Assembly: GCA_963663365.2 (NCBI GenBank)
Contig: CAXXIH010000008.1
Span: forward strand, 558,001 to 622,000
DNA length: 64,000 bases
DNA from: G963663365 sp963663365
Lineage (GTDB): Bacteria; Hinthialibacterota; Hinthialibacteria; Hinthialibacterales; G963663365
Direction of reading: 5' to 3'
Shown: positions 44,231-54,257 of the stretch, in pieces
Position numbering within the stretch: position 1 is the first letter of the stretch
Layout of the letters: every line of letters begins with the position of its first letter
Notes under the pieces: model-generated
Told to the model about the DNA's origin: nothing
Database searches by the model: none
What the model saw: the letters and a program-made list of their open reading frames with translations, nothing else
Program-made: the position numbers and the translations under genes

Positions 44231-44947
44231 TTACTTCACAGCTTTCTTTTGCTCGATTTCTGAACCAATCGGCGCATGATCGTACGCACGCTTGCCAACC
44301 GGTACGCGGTATCCTTCCCGCTTAACAGTCAGACAACCTGTTGGACAAATCCGCGCGGCTTCATCATTTACATTGAGTTGCGTATCGGAGAGACCGTGTT
44401 CGGCCGCGATGGCAATGCGTTTATCAATTCCACGGCCTTCAAAACCGAAAACGGATTTTTTATCGAGTACCTTTGAGGCCCGGATACATCTTCCGCATAG
44501 AATGCAACGGTCACGGTCGATATAGACGTCTTTATGGGTGGCATCCAAGTCGTGCTTTTCGTTGAGATGCGGCAATGTGGGTACTGTGTATTCCAAACGG
44601 TATGCCATTGCCTGAAGTTCACAATTTCCACCGGCTTCACATGCGGGGCAATAGTGATTGCCCTCAGCAAAAAGCATCTCAATAATCGAACGGCGTAACG
44701 CCTTTAATTCTTCGGTGTCATTTTCAACCACGAGACCATCGCTCACCGGAAATGTACAACTGCTGGCGGGACGGCCATTGACCTTAACCGTGCAGACTCG
44801 GCAGTGTCCGCCGGGCGGAAGGTTGGGATGATGGCAGAGGCGGGGAATATAGATGCCGGCTTCATCAGCCGCTTGAATAATCGTCTGCCCTTCTTGAGCT
44901 TGGATTTCCACGCCATCGATAATGATATTGATGGTTTTTTCGCTCAT
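44231..44947 (-). CDS. hoxU: NAD-linked [NiFe] hydrogenase, diaphorase Fe-S subunit
   Basis: The 238-residue protein has a [2Fe-2S] site (Cys38, Cys49, Cys52, Cys64), a His-Cys3 [4Fe-4S] site (His98, Cys100, Cys103, Cys109) and a further [4Fe-4S] site (Cys148, Cys151, Cys154, with CPTGC at 201-205). It is the wire between HoxY and HoxF. The ATG at 44947 overlaps the hoxF stop (ATGA), and GGAGG precedes it, so an in-frame earlier start inside hoxF is not needed. Confidence 0.92.
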   Translation of the reverse strand: MSEKTINIIIDGVEIQAQEGQTIIQAADEAGIYIPRLCHHPNLPPGGHCRVCTVKVNGRPASSCTFPVSDGLVVENDTEELKALRRSIIEMLFAEGNHYCPACEAGGNCELQAMAYRLEYTVPTLPHLNEKHDLDATHKDVYIDRDRCILCGRCIRASKVLDKKSVFGFEGRGIDKRIAIAAEHGLSDTQLNVNDEAARICPTGCLTVKREGYRVPVGKRAYDHAPIGSEIEQKKAVK

Positions 44948-46725
44948 ACGAACTCTTCCTCCACTTCGGACTTCCGGCCCGCAATCGCGCAACCCTCTGC
45001 GAGGGCTTTCGAAAGGTCGAAGGACGGGATGAAATCACCCGGCCGAATCTTGTCTTCGTATAGACCACTAAAACTCTGCAATGTGGTCAAAATCGGATTC
45101 GCCGCAGTCTGGCCAAGGCCGCAACGACTCATCGTTTTTACAGTTTTGCCAAGTTCTTCCAACTGCTGCAGATCGCTGTTTGCGCCTTTGCCATCAAGGA
45201 TTTTCTCCAACTTCTTGAGCAGAAGTGTTGTACCCACACGGCACGGAACACACCAGCCGCATGATTCCTCGACAAAGAATTCCATAAACTGACGCATGCA
45301 TTCCAAGAGATCCCGCTGCGGACCAAAGACGATGACAGAACCACCGGTAGGTAAGTCCTCAAAAGAAATGCTTCGGCCAAAATCCTTGGGAGCCAAACAC
45401 TGCCCGGATGGACCACCAACCTGTACAGCTTGAGCATCTTCCGCCCCAGCCAATTGGAGGATCTTATCCACGGTTGTTCCGTATTCGACTTCATAAACGC
45501 CGGGGAATTGGCAATCGCCGGAAATACTTAGAAGTTTGGTACCCGTGGAATCTTGAGTTCCGATCTTTGAGAACCATTCACCGCCCTTTTCAATGATGCG
45601 GGCCGCGCAGCAAAGCGACTCAACATTGTTTACAGAGGTGGGTTCGTTCTTGAAACCTTTTTGTACAGGGAACGGCGGACGATCCCGGGGTGCACCACGC
45701 TTTCCTTCCAGCGACTCGATCAGAGCAGATTCTTCGCCGCAGACATAAGCACCGGCACCCAGTTGAATGCGGATATCGAAATCGAAAGATTCACGTCCGC
45801 AGATGTTATCACCTAGCAGTCCCAACCGCCGACGGCGTGCAAGCACCTTTTCTAAATGGTCAACCAGATATTCATACTCGGCCCGAAGGTAGAGATATCC
45901 TTCTTTGGCGCCTAAAGCATATCCGGCAACCGTCATACCTTCGAATAATAGATCGGGTTTCTCGGTAAGAATGGCGCGGTCTTTAAATGTTCCGGGTTCA
46001 CCTTCGTCCGCATTGCAGACAACATAATGTTGACCGCCCTGGGCCTTACGGCAGAAATCCCATTTCAATGCGGTGGGGAAGCCGGCGCCGCCACGGCCAC
46101 GAACACGCGACTTATTGAGCTCGGCAATCACTTCTTCCGGCTTCATGTTCACGGCTTTACGAATCGCCAGACCGTGTTCCATCGGCGCAAAAATGACCGG
46201 ACCTTGTTGACGCAGGTTGGGCTCAACCCAGCCGGTCCAATCTTTACCGACCGGATCCTCGCCTTTGCGTATGGCTTCAACAATCCGAGGTACATCTTTC
46301 GGTTTCAAACATGTGACCGGGCGTCCGTTAATTAGAGCGCCGGGAGCTTGGTCACTGAGTCCGATACAGGCTGTATACTCCAATGAGATCAAGCCATCAG
46401 GAGTGGTTTCGCCAAACTTAACACCGACAGCGTCCTCAAAGGCTTTGGCCACATCCTCAGCGCCTTTCATTCGTTCAACGACCGAATAGCACAGACGAAT
46501 AACCGTCTTGCCTTGAGGTTTACGCGGGAAAAACGCGTAAAAACTGGTCATATCCCGAACTTCTGCATGGCTGATTCCCAAAGACTTGGCAATCTGCCCG
46601 ACAACGCCTTCGGAAAAATGCCCCAGCCTTGCATGGACGGCGCGTGCAATGTCCATGAGACGAGAACGGTCTTTGCCAAACCGTTCGACGATCTCATTTA
46701 TGATTCCTGAATAATCGTCAGTCAT
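44944..46725 (-). CDS. hoxF: NAD-linked [NiFe] hydrogenase, FMN/NAD-binding diaphorase subunit with HoxE-like N-terminus
   Basis: The 593-residue protein joins a NuoE/HoxE-like domain (1-155) to the NuoF/HoxF part. The latter has FMN/NAD motifs RGRGGAGFPTALKW, NADEGEPGTFKDR and GAYVCGEESAL, and a [4Fe-4S] site CGWCVPC plus the Cys of SRCGLGQ. In the N-terminal domain two of the four [2Fe-2S] cysteine positions are changed (Cys79 and Cys120 kept; Glu84 and Ser124 in place of Cys). It reduces NAD+ with electrons from H2. The fused arrangement is as in Ralstonia HoxF. GGAGG nine bases before the ATG at 46725. First gene of the operon. Confidence 0.92.
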   Translation of the reverse strand: MTDDYSGIINEIVERFGKDRSRLMDIARAVHARLGHFSEGVVGQIAKSLGISHAEVRDMTSFYAFFPRKPQGKTVIRLCYSVVERMKGAEDVAKAFEDAVGVKFGETTPDGLISLEYTACIGLSDQAPGALINGRPVTCLKPKDVPRIVEAIRKGEDPVGKDWTGWVEPNLRQQGPVIFAPMEHGLAIRKAVNMKPEEVIAELNKSRVRGRGGAGFPTALKWDFCRKAQGGQHYVVCNADEGEPGTFKDRAILTEKPDLLFEGMTVAGYALGAKEGYLYLRAEYEYLVDHLEKVLARRRRLGLLGDNICGRESFDFDIRIQLGAGAYVCGEESALIESLEGKRGAPRDRPPFPVQKGFKNEPTSVNNVESLCCAARIIEKGGEWFSKIGTQDSTGTKLLSISGDCQFPGVYEVEYGTTVDKILQLAGAEDAQAVQVGGPSGQCLAPKDFGRSISFEDLPTGGSVIVFGPQRDLLECMRQFMEFFVEESCGWCVPCRVGTTLLLKKLEKILDGKGANSDLQQLEELGKTVKTMSRCGLGQTAANPILTTLQSFSGLYEDKIRPGDFIPSFDLSKALAEGCAIAGRKSEVEEEFV

Positions 46726-47550
46726 TCCTGCTAGCCTCCACGTCACCGAGCAGAGCGTGTATGAGTTATTGGATCGAAAGCCGGCGATGAAACATCAAAC
46801 ACAGCTTAATATTCGCATTATGTGGCGAGGGATTCAGTCTTAGATAGATGTAGCCTTCCTCAGACAACAAACTCTAACGTTCAATCAATATCCAATCGAT
46901 GCACATAACCGAAAACAAATTAAATGAGGGGTCAAATCCCCCCGCAACGCCAAGAAATCAATCACTGCGCCGATTATACACACACGGCACACACAATCCA
47001 TATTGTATCTCCACAATATGCAAATAGCAATAGACACAACAACGTGGTCTCAAGCGCTCAAAACTATAATCTGAATTATGAAACGTGTATCGATTGTAAT
47101 AAAACTCAAGTATTTTACGTATTTCTTCGACAATACTTCAGTGCGAATCGCTTACAGAACTTCCGGCAAAACTACTCAAAATAATTACCAGAAGGTCAGT
47201 ATCACTCTCAACAGGCTCCAATCGTACTTAGCTATGCCTAACAACAATGGGATTGAACTTGGCTGGGGTGCTTAAGAATTGCTCGTTGGCCGCAACTCCA
47301 CAACCTGTTACTATTATACATGATACACTATTTGGGAAGCATTTATTGTTTGATTCGACCGAAAGCAGGACAATGGTTCGGAAATCAGCGTTTTGTGCTT
47401 TTGCATGTAAAACGCGGAAAAAATGCATACGTTGACGGTAACACCGATCCCTTTCTGTGCTCTTGGAATATCTTTTGATTGTCTTTTGATTGCTATTAAT
47501 TTTCTCTGTTTTTTTGATGATAGATTGACTATTTAAGGAATGATTGCGTC
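46726..47550. other. 825-bp divergent intergenic region between hoxF and the receiver-kinase gene
   Basis: The region must hold the promoters of the hox operon (leftward) and of the two sensor genes (rightward). No sigma-54 element could be found on the hox side. A tandem 11-bp repeat lies near the right end. Open frames here have unnatural composition and are not accepted as genes. Confidence 0.5.
47471..47492 (+). repeat. tandem 11-bp direct repeat upstream of the receiver-kinase gene
   Basis: TCTTTTGATTG occurs twice with no gap (47471-47481 and 47482-47492), one helical turn apart, 60-80 bp before the GTG start. It is a candidate regulator-binding site. Confidence 0.5.
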
Positions 47551-48726
47551 GTGGATATCCTACATGTATTGGTTGTTGACGATGAGCCGGGTATGCGCTC
47601 AGGCGTAAGGCGAACGTTAAAGAATTTTTCTGTCTCAATTCCGGAAGTAAACGGGGCCGTCCGCTTCGAAACAGATGAGGCATCCTCAGGTGAAGAGGCA
47701 TTAGATAAGATTGGTAGCAACAATATTAATATCGTGCTACTTGATTTTAAATTGCCTGGAATCTCCGGTCTCGACGTTCTGGAGAAGATGCCGAGAGACA
47801 AGGAAGATTTCCTAGCCATCATGATGACGGCTTACGCGTCGATTGAAACCGCCGTGCGGGCCACAAGACGCGGGGCGTTCGACTTTCTGCCGAAGCCTTT
47901 TACGCCAAACGAGCTTCGCCATGCCGTAGAAAAGGCAGCCAAAAAGATCGTCGTTTCCTATCAGGCAAAAAAACTGGCGGAAGAGAAACGCCGGGTTCGA
48001 TTTCAATTTATCTCGGTTTTATCCCATGAGTTGAAGGCTCCGCTCGCAGCGATCGAGAGTTACCTGCAAATCATGCAAAGCCACAAAGATGGACTCAGCG
48101 CTGAAGCCTATGCACAAATGGTTGATCGTTGCCTGACCCGGATCGGATATATGAAAAAAATGGTCTTTGACCTTTTGGACCTAACTCGAATCGAATCCGG
48201 ATTAAAAACGCGTGAATTACGTGAAGTGGACATCCATGAAATCGCTGTGACTTCCATCGATACGGTTCTTCCCGAGGCGGAGCCACGCGGAATCGCTATA
48301 CGGTTGCACGGCAATTCCCCGTTCGTTTTTCGCGCCGATCCGAGCGAGATCGAGATCATTCTTAATAATTTGATCTCGAATGCCGTGAAGTACAATCGTG
48401 ACAAGGGCACCGTAGATGTGAACTTGGCGCTTAACAATGATGAACTTGAAATTAAAGTATCCGATACAGGCATTGGTATGAGCGAGGATGAGGTGAATAA
48501 AATCTTCGCCGACTTTGTACGAATTCGGAATGATAAAACAGCGGATATCTTGGGAAGCGGTTTAGGACTTTCAACCGTCAGAAAACTGGCAAGGCTGTAT
48601 AATGGAGATGCGAAAGTGGAAAGCGTTCCCGATAAGGGAAGCACCTTTACCGTAACACTCAAACATCCTCCGAAATCAGATACCGCTGTGATTACACACG
48701 AAGACTCGTCAAACGCTGAATTTTAA
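47551..48726 (+). CDS. receiver-histidine kinase hybrid (REC-HisKA-HATPase)
   Basis: The 391-residue soluble protein has an N-terminal receiver (VVDDEPGMRSG, Asp65 in LLDFKLPGISG, Lys in FLPKPFTPNE). A kinase core follows with His159 in SHELKAPLAAIESY and ATP motifs NLISNAVKYN, DTGIGM and LGSGLGLSTV. It begins with GTG; AAGGA lies eleven bases upstream. Its own sensing is through phosphorylation of the receiver. It lies divergently from the hydrogenase operon and immediately before a membrane kinase gene. Confidence 0.87.
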   Translation: MDILHVLVVDDEPGMRSGVRRTLKNFSVSIPEVNGAVRFETDEASSGEEALDKIGSNNINIVLLDFKLPGISGLDVLEKMPRDKEDFLAIMMTAYASIETAVRATRRGAFDFLPKPFTPNELRHAVEKAAKKIVVSYQAKKLAEEKRRVRFQFISVLSHELKAPLAAIESYLQIMQSHKDGLSAEAYAQMVDRCLTRIGYMKKMVFDLLDLTRIESGLKTRELREVDIHEIAVTSIDTVLPEAEPRGIAIRLHGNSPFVFRADPSEIEIILNNLISNAVKYNRDKGTVDVNLALNNDELEIKVSDTGIGMSEDEVNKIFADFVRIRNDKTADILGSGLGLSTVRKLARLYNGDAKVESVPDKGSTFTVTLKHPPKSDTAVITHEDSSNAEF

Positions 48727-48763
48727 GAGAATTCATACACGGGGCAGAAAGAGGTACTGGGCA

Positions 48764-50584
48764 GTGTCTTTACGCGCGAAATTCGGAACGCTTTTGGTTG
48801 TGGTTTTCGTTCTTTTAGCTTCCATAATTTCACTTCTTCAAGTTACGTGGGTCAACAGGCTGGTAATTAACCACACTTCCGAACAGATGAAGCAGAACAT
48901 CAATTCGGCGTGGCAAATATTAATCGATCAAAAAAAACAACTTGAGATCACAGCGACATTCTTAAGCGAAAAACTCAAACTCCGTAAGTTCTATCTGCTT
49001 TCGGAAGAAGAGATCGATGCTCTTTTCGATCAATACAAAGACCATTGGAATTTAGACATCCTTGAGATTATGGATTACAACAGGATACGCATGGCGCGTC
49101 TGGACTTCTCGGCCTCCAACCCTGCCATCGCAAATCCGGCGTTATCCGGTTTCGCCTTGGTTCCCGAACGCGAATTCGATTTACCGCAAAGACCCGGCAC
49201 AGAACCGGGGCAAACGATTATTCTTTTTGCCGCACACCCAATCCTCGATGAAAATGACAACCCATATGGTTACCTCGTGGCGGGGATGAATCTTAAAGGC
49301 GCGCATAAAATTGTGGATAGAATCCAAGGCGCTTTATTCGAAGACAGTTTTTATAAAGGCAAACGTGTAGGGACAGTTACTGTTTTCATGGGCCCAGAAC
49401 GAATTGCGACAACTGTTCTTTTAAGTTCAGGAGTCCGTGCCATGGGCACCTTGGTCTCGGATGAAGTCGCCGCGCAAACGTTAATGCGCGGTGTACCTTG
49501 GAGTGGAAGAGCCAAAGTTGTCGATAACTGGTACCTTTCGCGTTACGATCCCATACGCGATCCATTGGGAAATATCATCGGGATGCTTTATATCGGGAAG
49601 TTGGAACAAGTATCTCTGGACATTAAAAGAAATACGCTATGGACCAATATCAGCGCCATTTTAGCGGTTATGGCTATTGCAGTCCTGGTGAGTTATTGGC
49701 TGAGTTCCCGGGTATTAAAACAGATTGACGCGCTGGAGGAAGGTACAAAGCATTTCGCTAAAGGCAAACTTCACACACGTGTCGATATCACCACGGGAGA
49801 TGAGGTCGGTGATTTGGCGTCTTCTTTCAACAAAATGGCCCACATAATTGAAGAAGACCAAAATAAGTTGCTGAAACAAAAACAGGAAATCGAACAGATC
49901 AATTCCAACTACATGGAGATGCTCGGTTTTGTAACTCACGAACTGCGCAGCACACTCAGTTCAGCAATGTTTAATGTGGATCTATTCAAAGATGGATCTT
50001 ATGGAGAATTGCGTGAAGATCAAATCGAAGGCGTCGACCTGATCGAGAACAGCCTGGCCTATTTGAACGAACTGACGAATAACTACCTGCAACTTTCACG
50101 GATCGAAAAAGGGGAACTAATCATAAACAAAATATCCGTGAATCTATTGAAAGATGTTATCAACATTGTCCTGCAAGGGCTTCAACGCCAAATCGCAAGC
50201 CGGAATATGACGGTTTGTATCAATATTCCGGAAGATCTGACACTCCCCGCCGATATGAATTTAATGCGTGTTGTCTATGAAAATCTTATTGGCAATGCAA
50301 TCAAATTCGGAAAAGACAACGGGCGAATCGGTTTGGAAGCGGATATTCTCCCGAACAAAGCGGTGCTTTGCGTATGGAACGAAGGTAAGTCGATTGATGA
50401 AGAACGGCTCACCACATTGTTCCGGAAATTTCAACGTTACGATGTCGATGAAAAAACCGGGCGTCAGGGCTCAGGACTCGGCCTTTTTATCGTAAAGCAG
50501 ATCGTTACGATTCATGGCGGCGAGGTCCGTGTGGAAGCCGCCGAAGACCGCGGTACACGGTTTGTATTCTCTCTGCCACGCTGA
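48764..50584 (+). CDS. membrane sensor histidine kinase with Cache-like periplasmic domain
   Basis: The 606-residue protein has a membrane segment at 8-30, a periplasmic domain of about 260 residues with single-Cache/DUF3365-like features (DEVAAQTLMRGVPWSGRA; VVDNWYLSRYDPIRDPLGNIIGMLYIG), a second membrane segment near 293-315, HAMP, and a kinase core. That core has His392 in FVTHELRSTLS and GSGLGLFIVKQIV. GTG start with GAGG nine bases upstream. It follows the receiver-kinase gene by 37 bp and probably phosphorylates its receiver (inference). Confidence 0.87.
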   Translation: MSLRAKFGTLLVVVFVLLASIISLLQVTWVNRLVINHTSEQMKQNINSAWQILIDQKKQLEITATFLSEKLKLRKFYLLSEEEIDALFDQYKDHWNLDILEIMDYNRIRMARLDFSASNPAIANPALSGFALVPEREFDLPQRPGTEPGQTIILFAAHPILDENDNPYGYLVAGMNLKGAHKIVDRIQGALFEDSFYKGKRVGTVTVFMGPERIATTVLLSSGVRAMGTLVSDEVAAQTLMRGVPWSGRAKVVDNWYLSRYDPIRDPLGNIIGMLYIGKLEQVSLDIKRNTLWTNISAILAVMAIAVLVSYWLSSRVLKQIDALEEGTKHFAKGKLHTRVDITTGDEVGDLASSFNKMAHIIEEDQNKLLKQKQEIEQINSNYMEMLGFVTHELRSTLSSAMFNVDLFKDGSYGELREDQIEGVDLIENSLAYLNELTNNYLQLSRIEKGELIINKISVNLLKDVINIVLQGLQRQIASRNMTVCINIPEDLTLPADMNLMRVVYENLIGNAIKFGKDNGRIGLEADILPNKAVLCVWNEGKSIDEERLTTLFRKFQRYDVDEKTGRQGSGLGLFIVKQIVTIHGGEVRVEAAEDRGTRFVFSLPR

Positions 50585-50624
50585 AAGGTTCTCAAATATT
50601 CTCACAGCGAAGAGAAACGCCGCC

Positions 50625-53099
50625 TCAACGATTCTCCGCTGAGCGACGAAGTTCTCGGCTGCATTGATAGAACTCGTTAAGATTAAGCTCTTTTAAGAAT
50701 ACAAAACCGCGCGTCGCACGAATCTGTGCACTGGAATGCTCGTGGAACCATTCGCGTCCCAGACAGGTCTTGAGCATCCTGTACTGCTCGACTTGTATCT
50801 TTTGCGCCAGTTCGCAGAAGGGTCCATCATGTTCGTAGCTGGGGAAAGACGCCTCTTTTTGCGAAATAAACGTATTCATAAATGCGCTATGCATTATTGA
50901 GAGCATATTTAAAGAAACCGGAATATACATATTCGCTTCGCTGGGATGGAAGCGGAACCAGACGTTGCGGTATCCCCAGATGCGGATGTCTTTGCGTCCC
51001 GTTTCATCGGAATACTGGCGTAATGCCTCGGTGACCGCCTGAAGGACTTTATAATGGGTATCGGGCCCGCTGGCCTCAGGATCGAACGCCACAGTGACAA
51101 TATCCGGACAGGATTCTTGGAGCAGATCGACAATCGGCGGGATATCACGATTAACGGTCGGTTCCTCCGTAAAAATATCGCCGGTATAGAATCCCAAACG
51201 GAGATGACGAACCCAGTCGCAATTCCACCCAAAATAGCCCCATAGACATTCCGCTTCCCACTCACGGCACATTCCTTTGAGCTGCTGGATATGCGGAGGA
51301 TCTTTCTTGCCGGGATAGCTGTGGGCAATGCTTTGTTCAATATCCGTTATGCGGGACTTTAGATCATCCAAACCGGAGTGGCCGAAAATCTCGATTAAGT
51401 CGCGCAACAACCGCCGTGCACTCCCTTTGTCTTTCATCGCCGGTGCGCCTGACGCCACACCATCCAAGTATTGCCAAACATCACGATTGCGGGCAATTGA
51501 GTTACGTGGATCGAAATAGCCATCCCGCAACAAACGCGTAAATGCAGGCATTTCCAAAAAAGGACGTAGCGTCTGAAAGCGTCTTTGCAAATAACGATTG
51601 GTTACGGCTGTAAAGCCGCTTGTTAGCGTTGCAAAACAGTGCGTATTTGAGGTTGCGCGTATGCCATGCACAACCGCCGGGAGATAACCGAGCATAATGT
51701 CATCATGATGCGGTTCAGTATGCAAATATCTCGTATCCGTATTGACCTTAACGCCTTTTTCAATACGCGCGATAAGCCAATCCCGGACACTCAAAGCCAG
51801 CGATTCGGGCGACTCGGAACGTTTACGCAAAAGTTCCGCCGTGAAACGGTCGGATTCAAAATCGGAACGGGTCAGATCCACAAGCCGTTTCTGTTTGTCG
51901 AGAGCCAAATCGATAATTGTATGTTCGACTTCTTGATCGGATATTGTCTCGGATAAACGAAATAAATGATGACGCCGTTCAATCAGGTTTTTGGCAGCCC
52001 CCCGGGTGATATAAAAACGGGCGTTGCGGAGACCCTGCAGAGCGGAAGCGGGATACATAACATCTTTTTCGCTCTCGATGGCATCCCGTACAACATTTGC
52101 TTTGGATTCACCGGCGGCAATAATAATGGCCGCGCAATCCGGATTGTACGTGAGAGTGCCCAGACCGATCGTAATTACCAGGCGCTTACGGGATACTTCG
52201 ACGCCGCCTAAATCCGTGGCGGCTGCGGCTTGTGTCATGTAATTCGTTGCAGCCAATCGGGTCGTTGAGTAGTGGTTGGATCCACGGACATTAAATCCGA
52301 TATGGCCATCCGGGCCGATCCCCCCCAAAAAGAAACCGATGCCTCCCAGTTGGCGTATACGGTCTTCATATTCCTGACACCATTGGTCGATTCGATGCAG
52401 GAGTTGCTTCTGTTCGGTTTCAAGCGGCGATTGTCCAGGCCTTCTGCGCAATGACAAATCAACCGTTCCATCCGGCCAGGCCGCTTCTAAGGATTGATCG
52501 TGATTCAGGCCAATCCGGTAGCAATCGATGAGCAACGCCTTAGCCAAATCCAAACCAAAGCCATCGATGTAAAAGCGTTTCACATAGGCAAAAAAACTGT
52601 TTTCCTGCCATGGATGAATCGGGTAAAACTCATCGATCTGTACAAAATGCAGACTTTTCATATCCGGCTGTTTGGAAGGATCCAATCCACCTTCTTCAAG
52701 CAGACGTTGGGTAGCCGGAGTTTTCCAGGTCTTAAGCAGACGTGTCACCCACTGTATGAAGTGCTCAGGCGTCTTGCCAGTCGGCAGAGAAATCACACCG
52801 CCGGGATTCTGTTGAACCCATTCCAAAAAACGAAAAGCGGCAAGCTTGCCGAGCGCTGGAAAGTTATCGACAACTATTGTGCTTAGCTTTTCCTTCGGGG
52901 GATAAATCAAATCCAAACTGGATTCATCCAAAGCGATTTGCTCAACACGGCTTTCCAATTTCGCGGCATCTTTCTTGAGTGCCGTACCGGACTTCACTTT
53001 TCCACCTGCCGGCCTTCCATTGGTGCCGGTGGAAGATTCGTTGGCGGATTTCTGTTCTTTTAATTCACTCTTGGATGACTGGGGCACAGGTGTTGTCAT
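50625..53099 (-). CDS. glucosamine-6-phosphate deaminase (NagB) fused to PIG-L/LmbE-type deacetylase
   Basis: The 824-residue protein has a disordered basic N-terminus (about 1-55). A NagB domain (about 65-400) follows with ISLPTGKTPEHF, VQIDEFYP near 158 and GGIGPDGHIGFNVRGS near 263. A PIG-L domain has its zinc motif PHHDDIMLG near 463 and the second-half GPDTHYKV near 680. NagB converts glucosamine-6-phosphate to fructose-6-phosphate and ammonia; PIG-L proteins remove acetyl groups from N-acetylglucosamine-containing substrates. The fusion could carry out deacetylation and deamination in sequence (inference). AGGA nine bases upstream of the ATG. It is transcribed alone, convergent with the kinase genes. 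Confidence 0.88.
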   Translation of the reverse strand: MTTPVPQSSKSELKEQKSANESSTGTNGRPAGGKVKSGTALKKDAAKLESRVEQIALDESSLDLIYPPKEKLSTIVVDNFPALGKLAAFRFLEWVQQNPGGVISLPTGKTPEHFIQWVTRLLKTWKTPATQRLLEEGGLDPSKQPDMKSLHFVQIDEFYPIHPWQENSFFAYVKRFYIDGFGLDLAKALLIDCYRIGLNHDQSLEAAWPDGTVDLSLRRRPGQSPLETEQKQLLHRIDQWCQEYEDRIRQLGGIGFFLGGIGPDGHIGFNVRGSNHYSTTRLAATNYMTQAAAATDLGGVEVSRKRLVITIGLGTLTYNPDCAAIIIAAGESKANVVRDAIESEKDVMYPASALQGLRNARFYITRGAAKNLIERRHHLFRLSETISDQEVEHTIIDLALDKQKRLVDLTRSDFESDRFTAELLRKRSESPESLALSVRDWLIARIEKGVKVNTDTRYLHTEPHHDDIMLGYLPAVVHGIRATSNTHCFATLTSGFTAVTNRYLQRRFQTLRPFLEMPAFTRLLRDGYFDPRNSIARNRDVWQYLDGVASGAPAMKDKGSARRLLRDLIEIFGHSGLDDLKSRITDIEQSIAHSYPGKKDPPHIQQLKGMCREWEAECLWGYFGWNCDWVRHLRLGFYTGDIFTEEPTVNRDIPPIVDLLQESCPDIVTVAFDPEASGPDTHYKVLQAVTEALRQYSDETGRKDIRIWGYRNVWFRFHPSEANMYIPVSLNMLSIMHSAFMNTFISQKEASFPSYEHDGPFCELAQKIQVEQYRMLKTCLGREWFHEHSSAQIRATRGFVFLKELNLNEFYQCSRELRRSAENR

Positions 53100-53333
53100 A
53101 GTCTTCCTGTCTCATTTGATTTACGGGAAATGTACAGACGCATAGGATAGGCCCGTCAAGCCTTCAACCCAAGCTTCGCCGGACTAAGAAACAAGGCAAT
53201 TAACCTCAACAAATTCAAACACAAAAATACCATTTCTAACGCTTTCCTAGAATATATTCCGCATGACCTATACGCAAAGTTCAAAAACTGGAAGTCGTAT
53301 CCATTTAAGAAGAATATTTAGAAAATTGTCTCA

Positions 53334-54257
53334 TCAAGGATGCTTAATAACATCCGTCTCCAACGTTACCCGGTTACGTCCATTCTGCTTGCTTTGATAT
53401 AGCATCCGATCAATCCGTTTGAAAATTGTATCGACGGTGTCAGAGGATGCTATCAGTGTACCTCCCACAGAGACCGTGATCCGAATTTCGTCTCCCCCAA
53501 TGGACACCGAGGAAGCAGCCACAAGAATACGAAACCGTTCGGCAATGCTTTTAAGCTGTTCTTCGGTCACATTGGCCAAAACAGCAACAAACTCTTCCCC
53601 GCCCCATCGTCCAACGGCATCGAACGGACGTGCATTAGTAGAAAGTGTTTGGGCAACAATTTGTAGCGCACGATCACCGGAATCATGCCCGTACGTATCA
53701 TTCACATGCTTGAAATGATCAATATCGAACAGTAATACGCCCGACAACCAGCCGTAACGATTAAACTCATCAATGCGGGAAAGCAGCTGCATCTCAACGA
53801 AACGGCGGTTTCCAAGCTGCGTCAGATGGTCTAATAAAGCCATTTGCTGCAAGTCCTGGATTCTCTGCTGCATCGACTGCTTCCAGGAATTATCGCTAAA
53901 AACCTCTACCGCGCCGACAATTCCTCCATCTGTGCCACGCACAGCACTTGTACGAACTTGAACCGGAACTCGATGTCCATGTTTGTGATGCAGATACACA
54001 TCATTTTCACGTTCTTGTCCATCATGAAGCGTTGCCAACAGGGGACATCCTGAATGGCAGAGGTTCTCTCCCGAATCGTCAACATGGCATAGAAGGCCAT
54101 CGGGGCAGCGCATGCCGACAATTTCATCGCCGGAATAACCGGAAATACGCTTGGCCCCCTGATTCCAATAAAGAATACGGCGCTCGGAATCGACGAAATA
54201 AACACCGTCGTACAAATTGTCCATTAAATCTTTGTAGAAATGTTCCCCATTGTCCAT
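53334..54257 (-). CDS. diguanylate cyclase with cysteine-rich PAS domain
   Basis: The 307-residue protein has a PAS domain (about 10-125) with a Cys cluster (MRCPDGLLC and LCHSGCPLL). A short coiled linker follows, then a GGDEF domain (about 150-300) with the active-site GGEEF near 218. The RxxD inhibitory site (RPFD) is five residues before it, and FDIDHFKHVNDTYGH lies in the first half. It makes cyclic di-GMP and should be inhibited by it. The Cys pattern is like that of the sigma-54 activator at 24334. GGGAG before the ATG supports the start. Confidence 0.9.
   Translation of the reverse strand: MDNGEHFYKDLMDNLYDGVYFVDSERRILYWNQGAKRISGYSGDEIVGMRCPDGLLCHVDDSGENLCHSGCPLLATLHDGQERENDVYLHHKHGHRVPVQVRTSAVRGTDGGIVGAVEVFSDNSWKQSMQQRIQDLQQMALLDHLTQLGNRRFVEMQLLSRIDEFNRYGWLSGVLLFDIDHFKHVNDTYGHDSGDRALQIVAQTLSTNARPFDAVGRWGGEEFVAVLANVTEEQLKSIAERFRILVAASSVSIGGDEIRITVSVGGTLIASSDTVDTIFKRIDRMLYQSKQNGRNRVTLETDVIKHP

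Noticed and set aside
47228..47701. Minus-strand open frame of 157 codons overlapping the receiver-kinase gene
   Set aside because: Overlaps the clear receiver gene on the opposite strand and has a random-looking composition.
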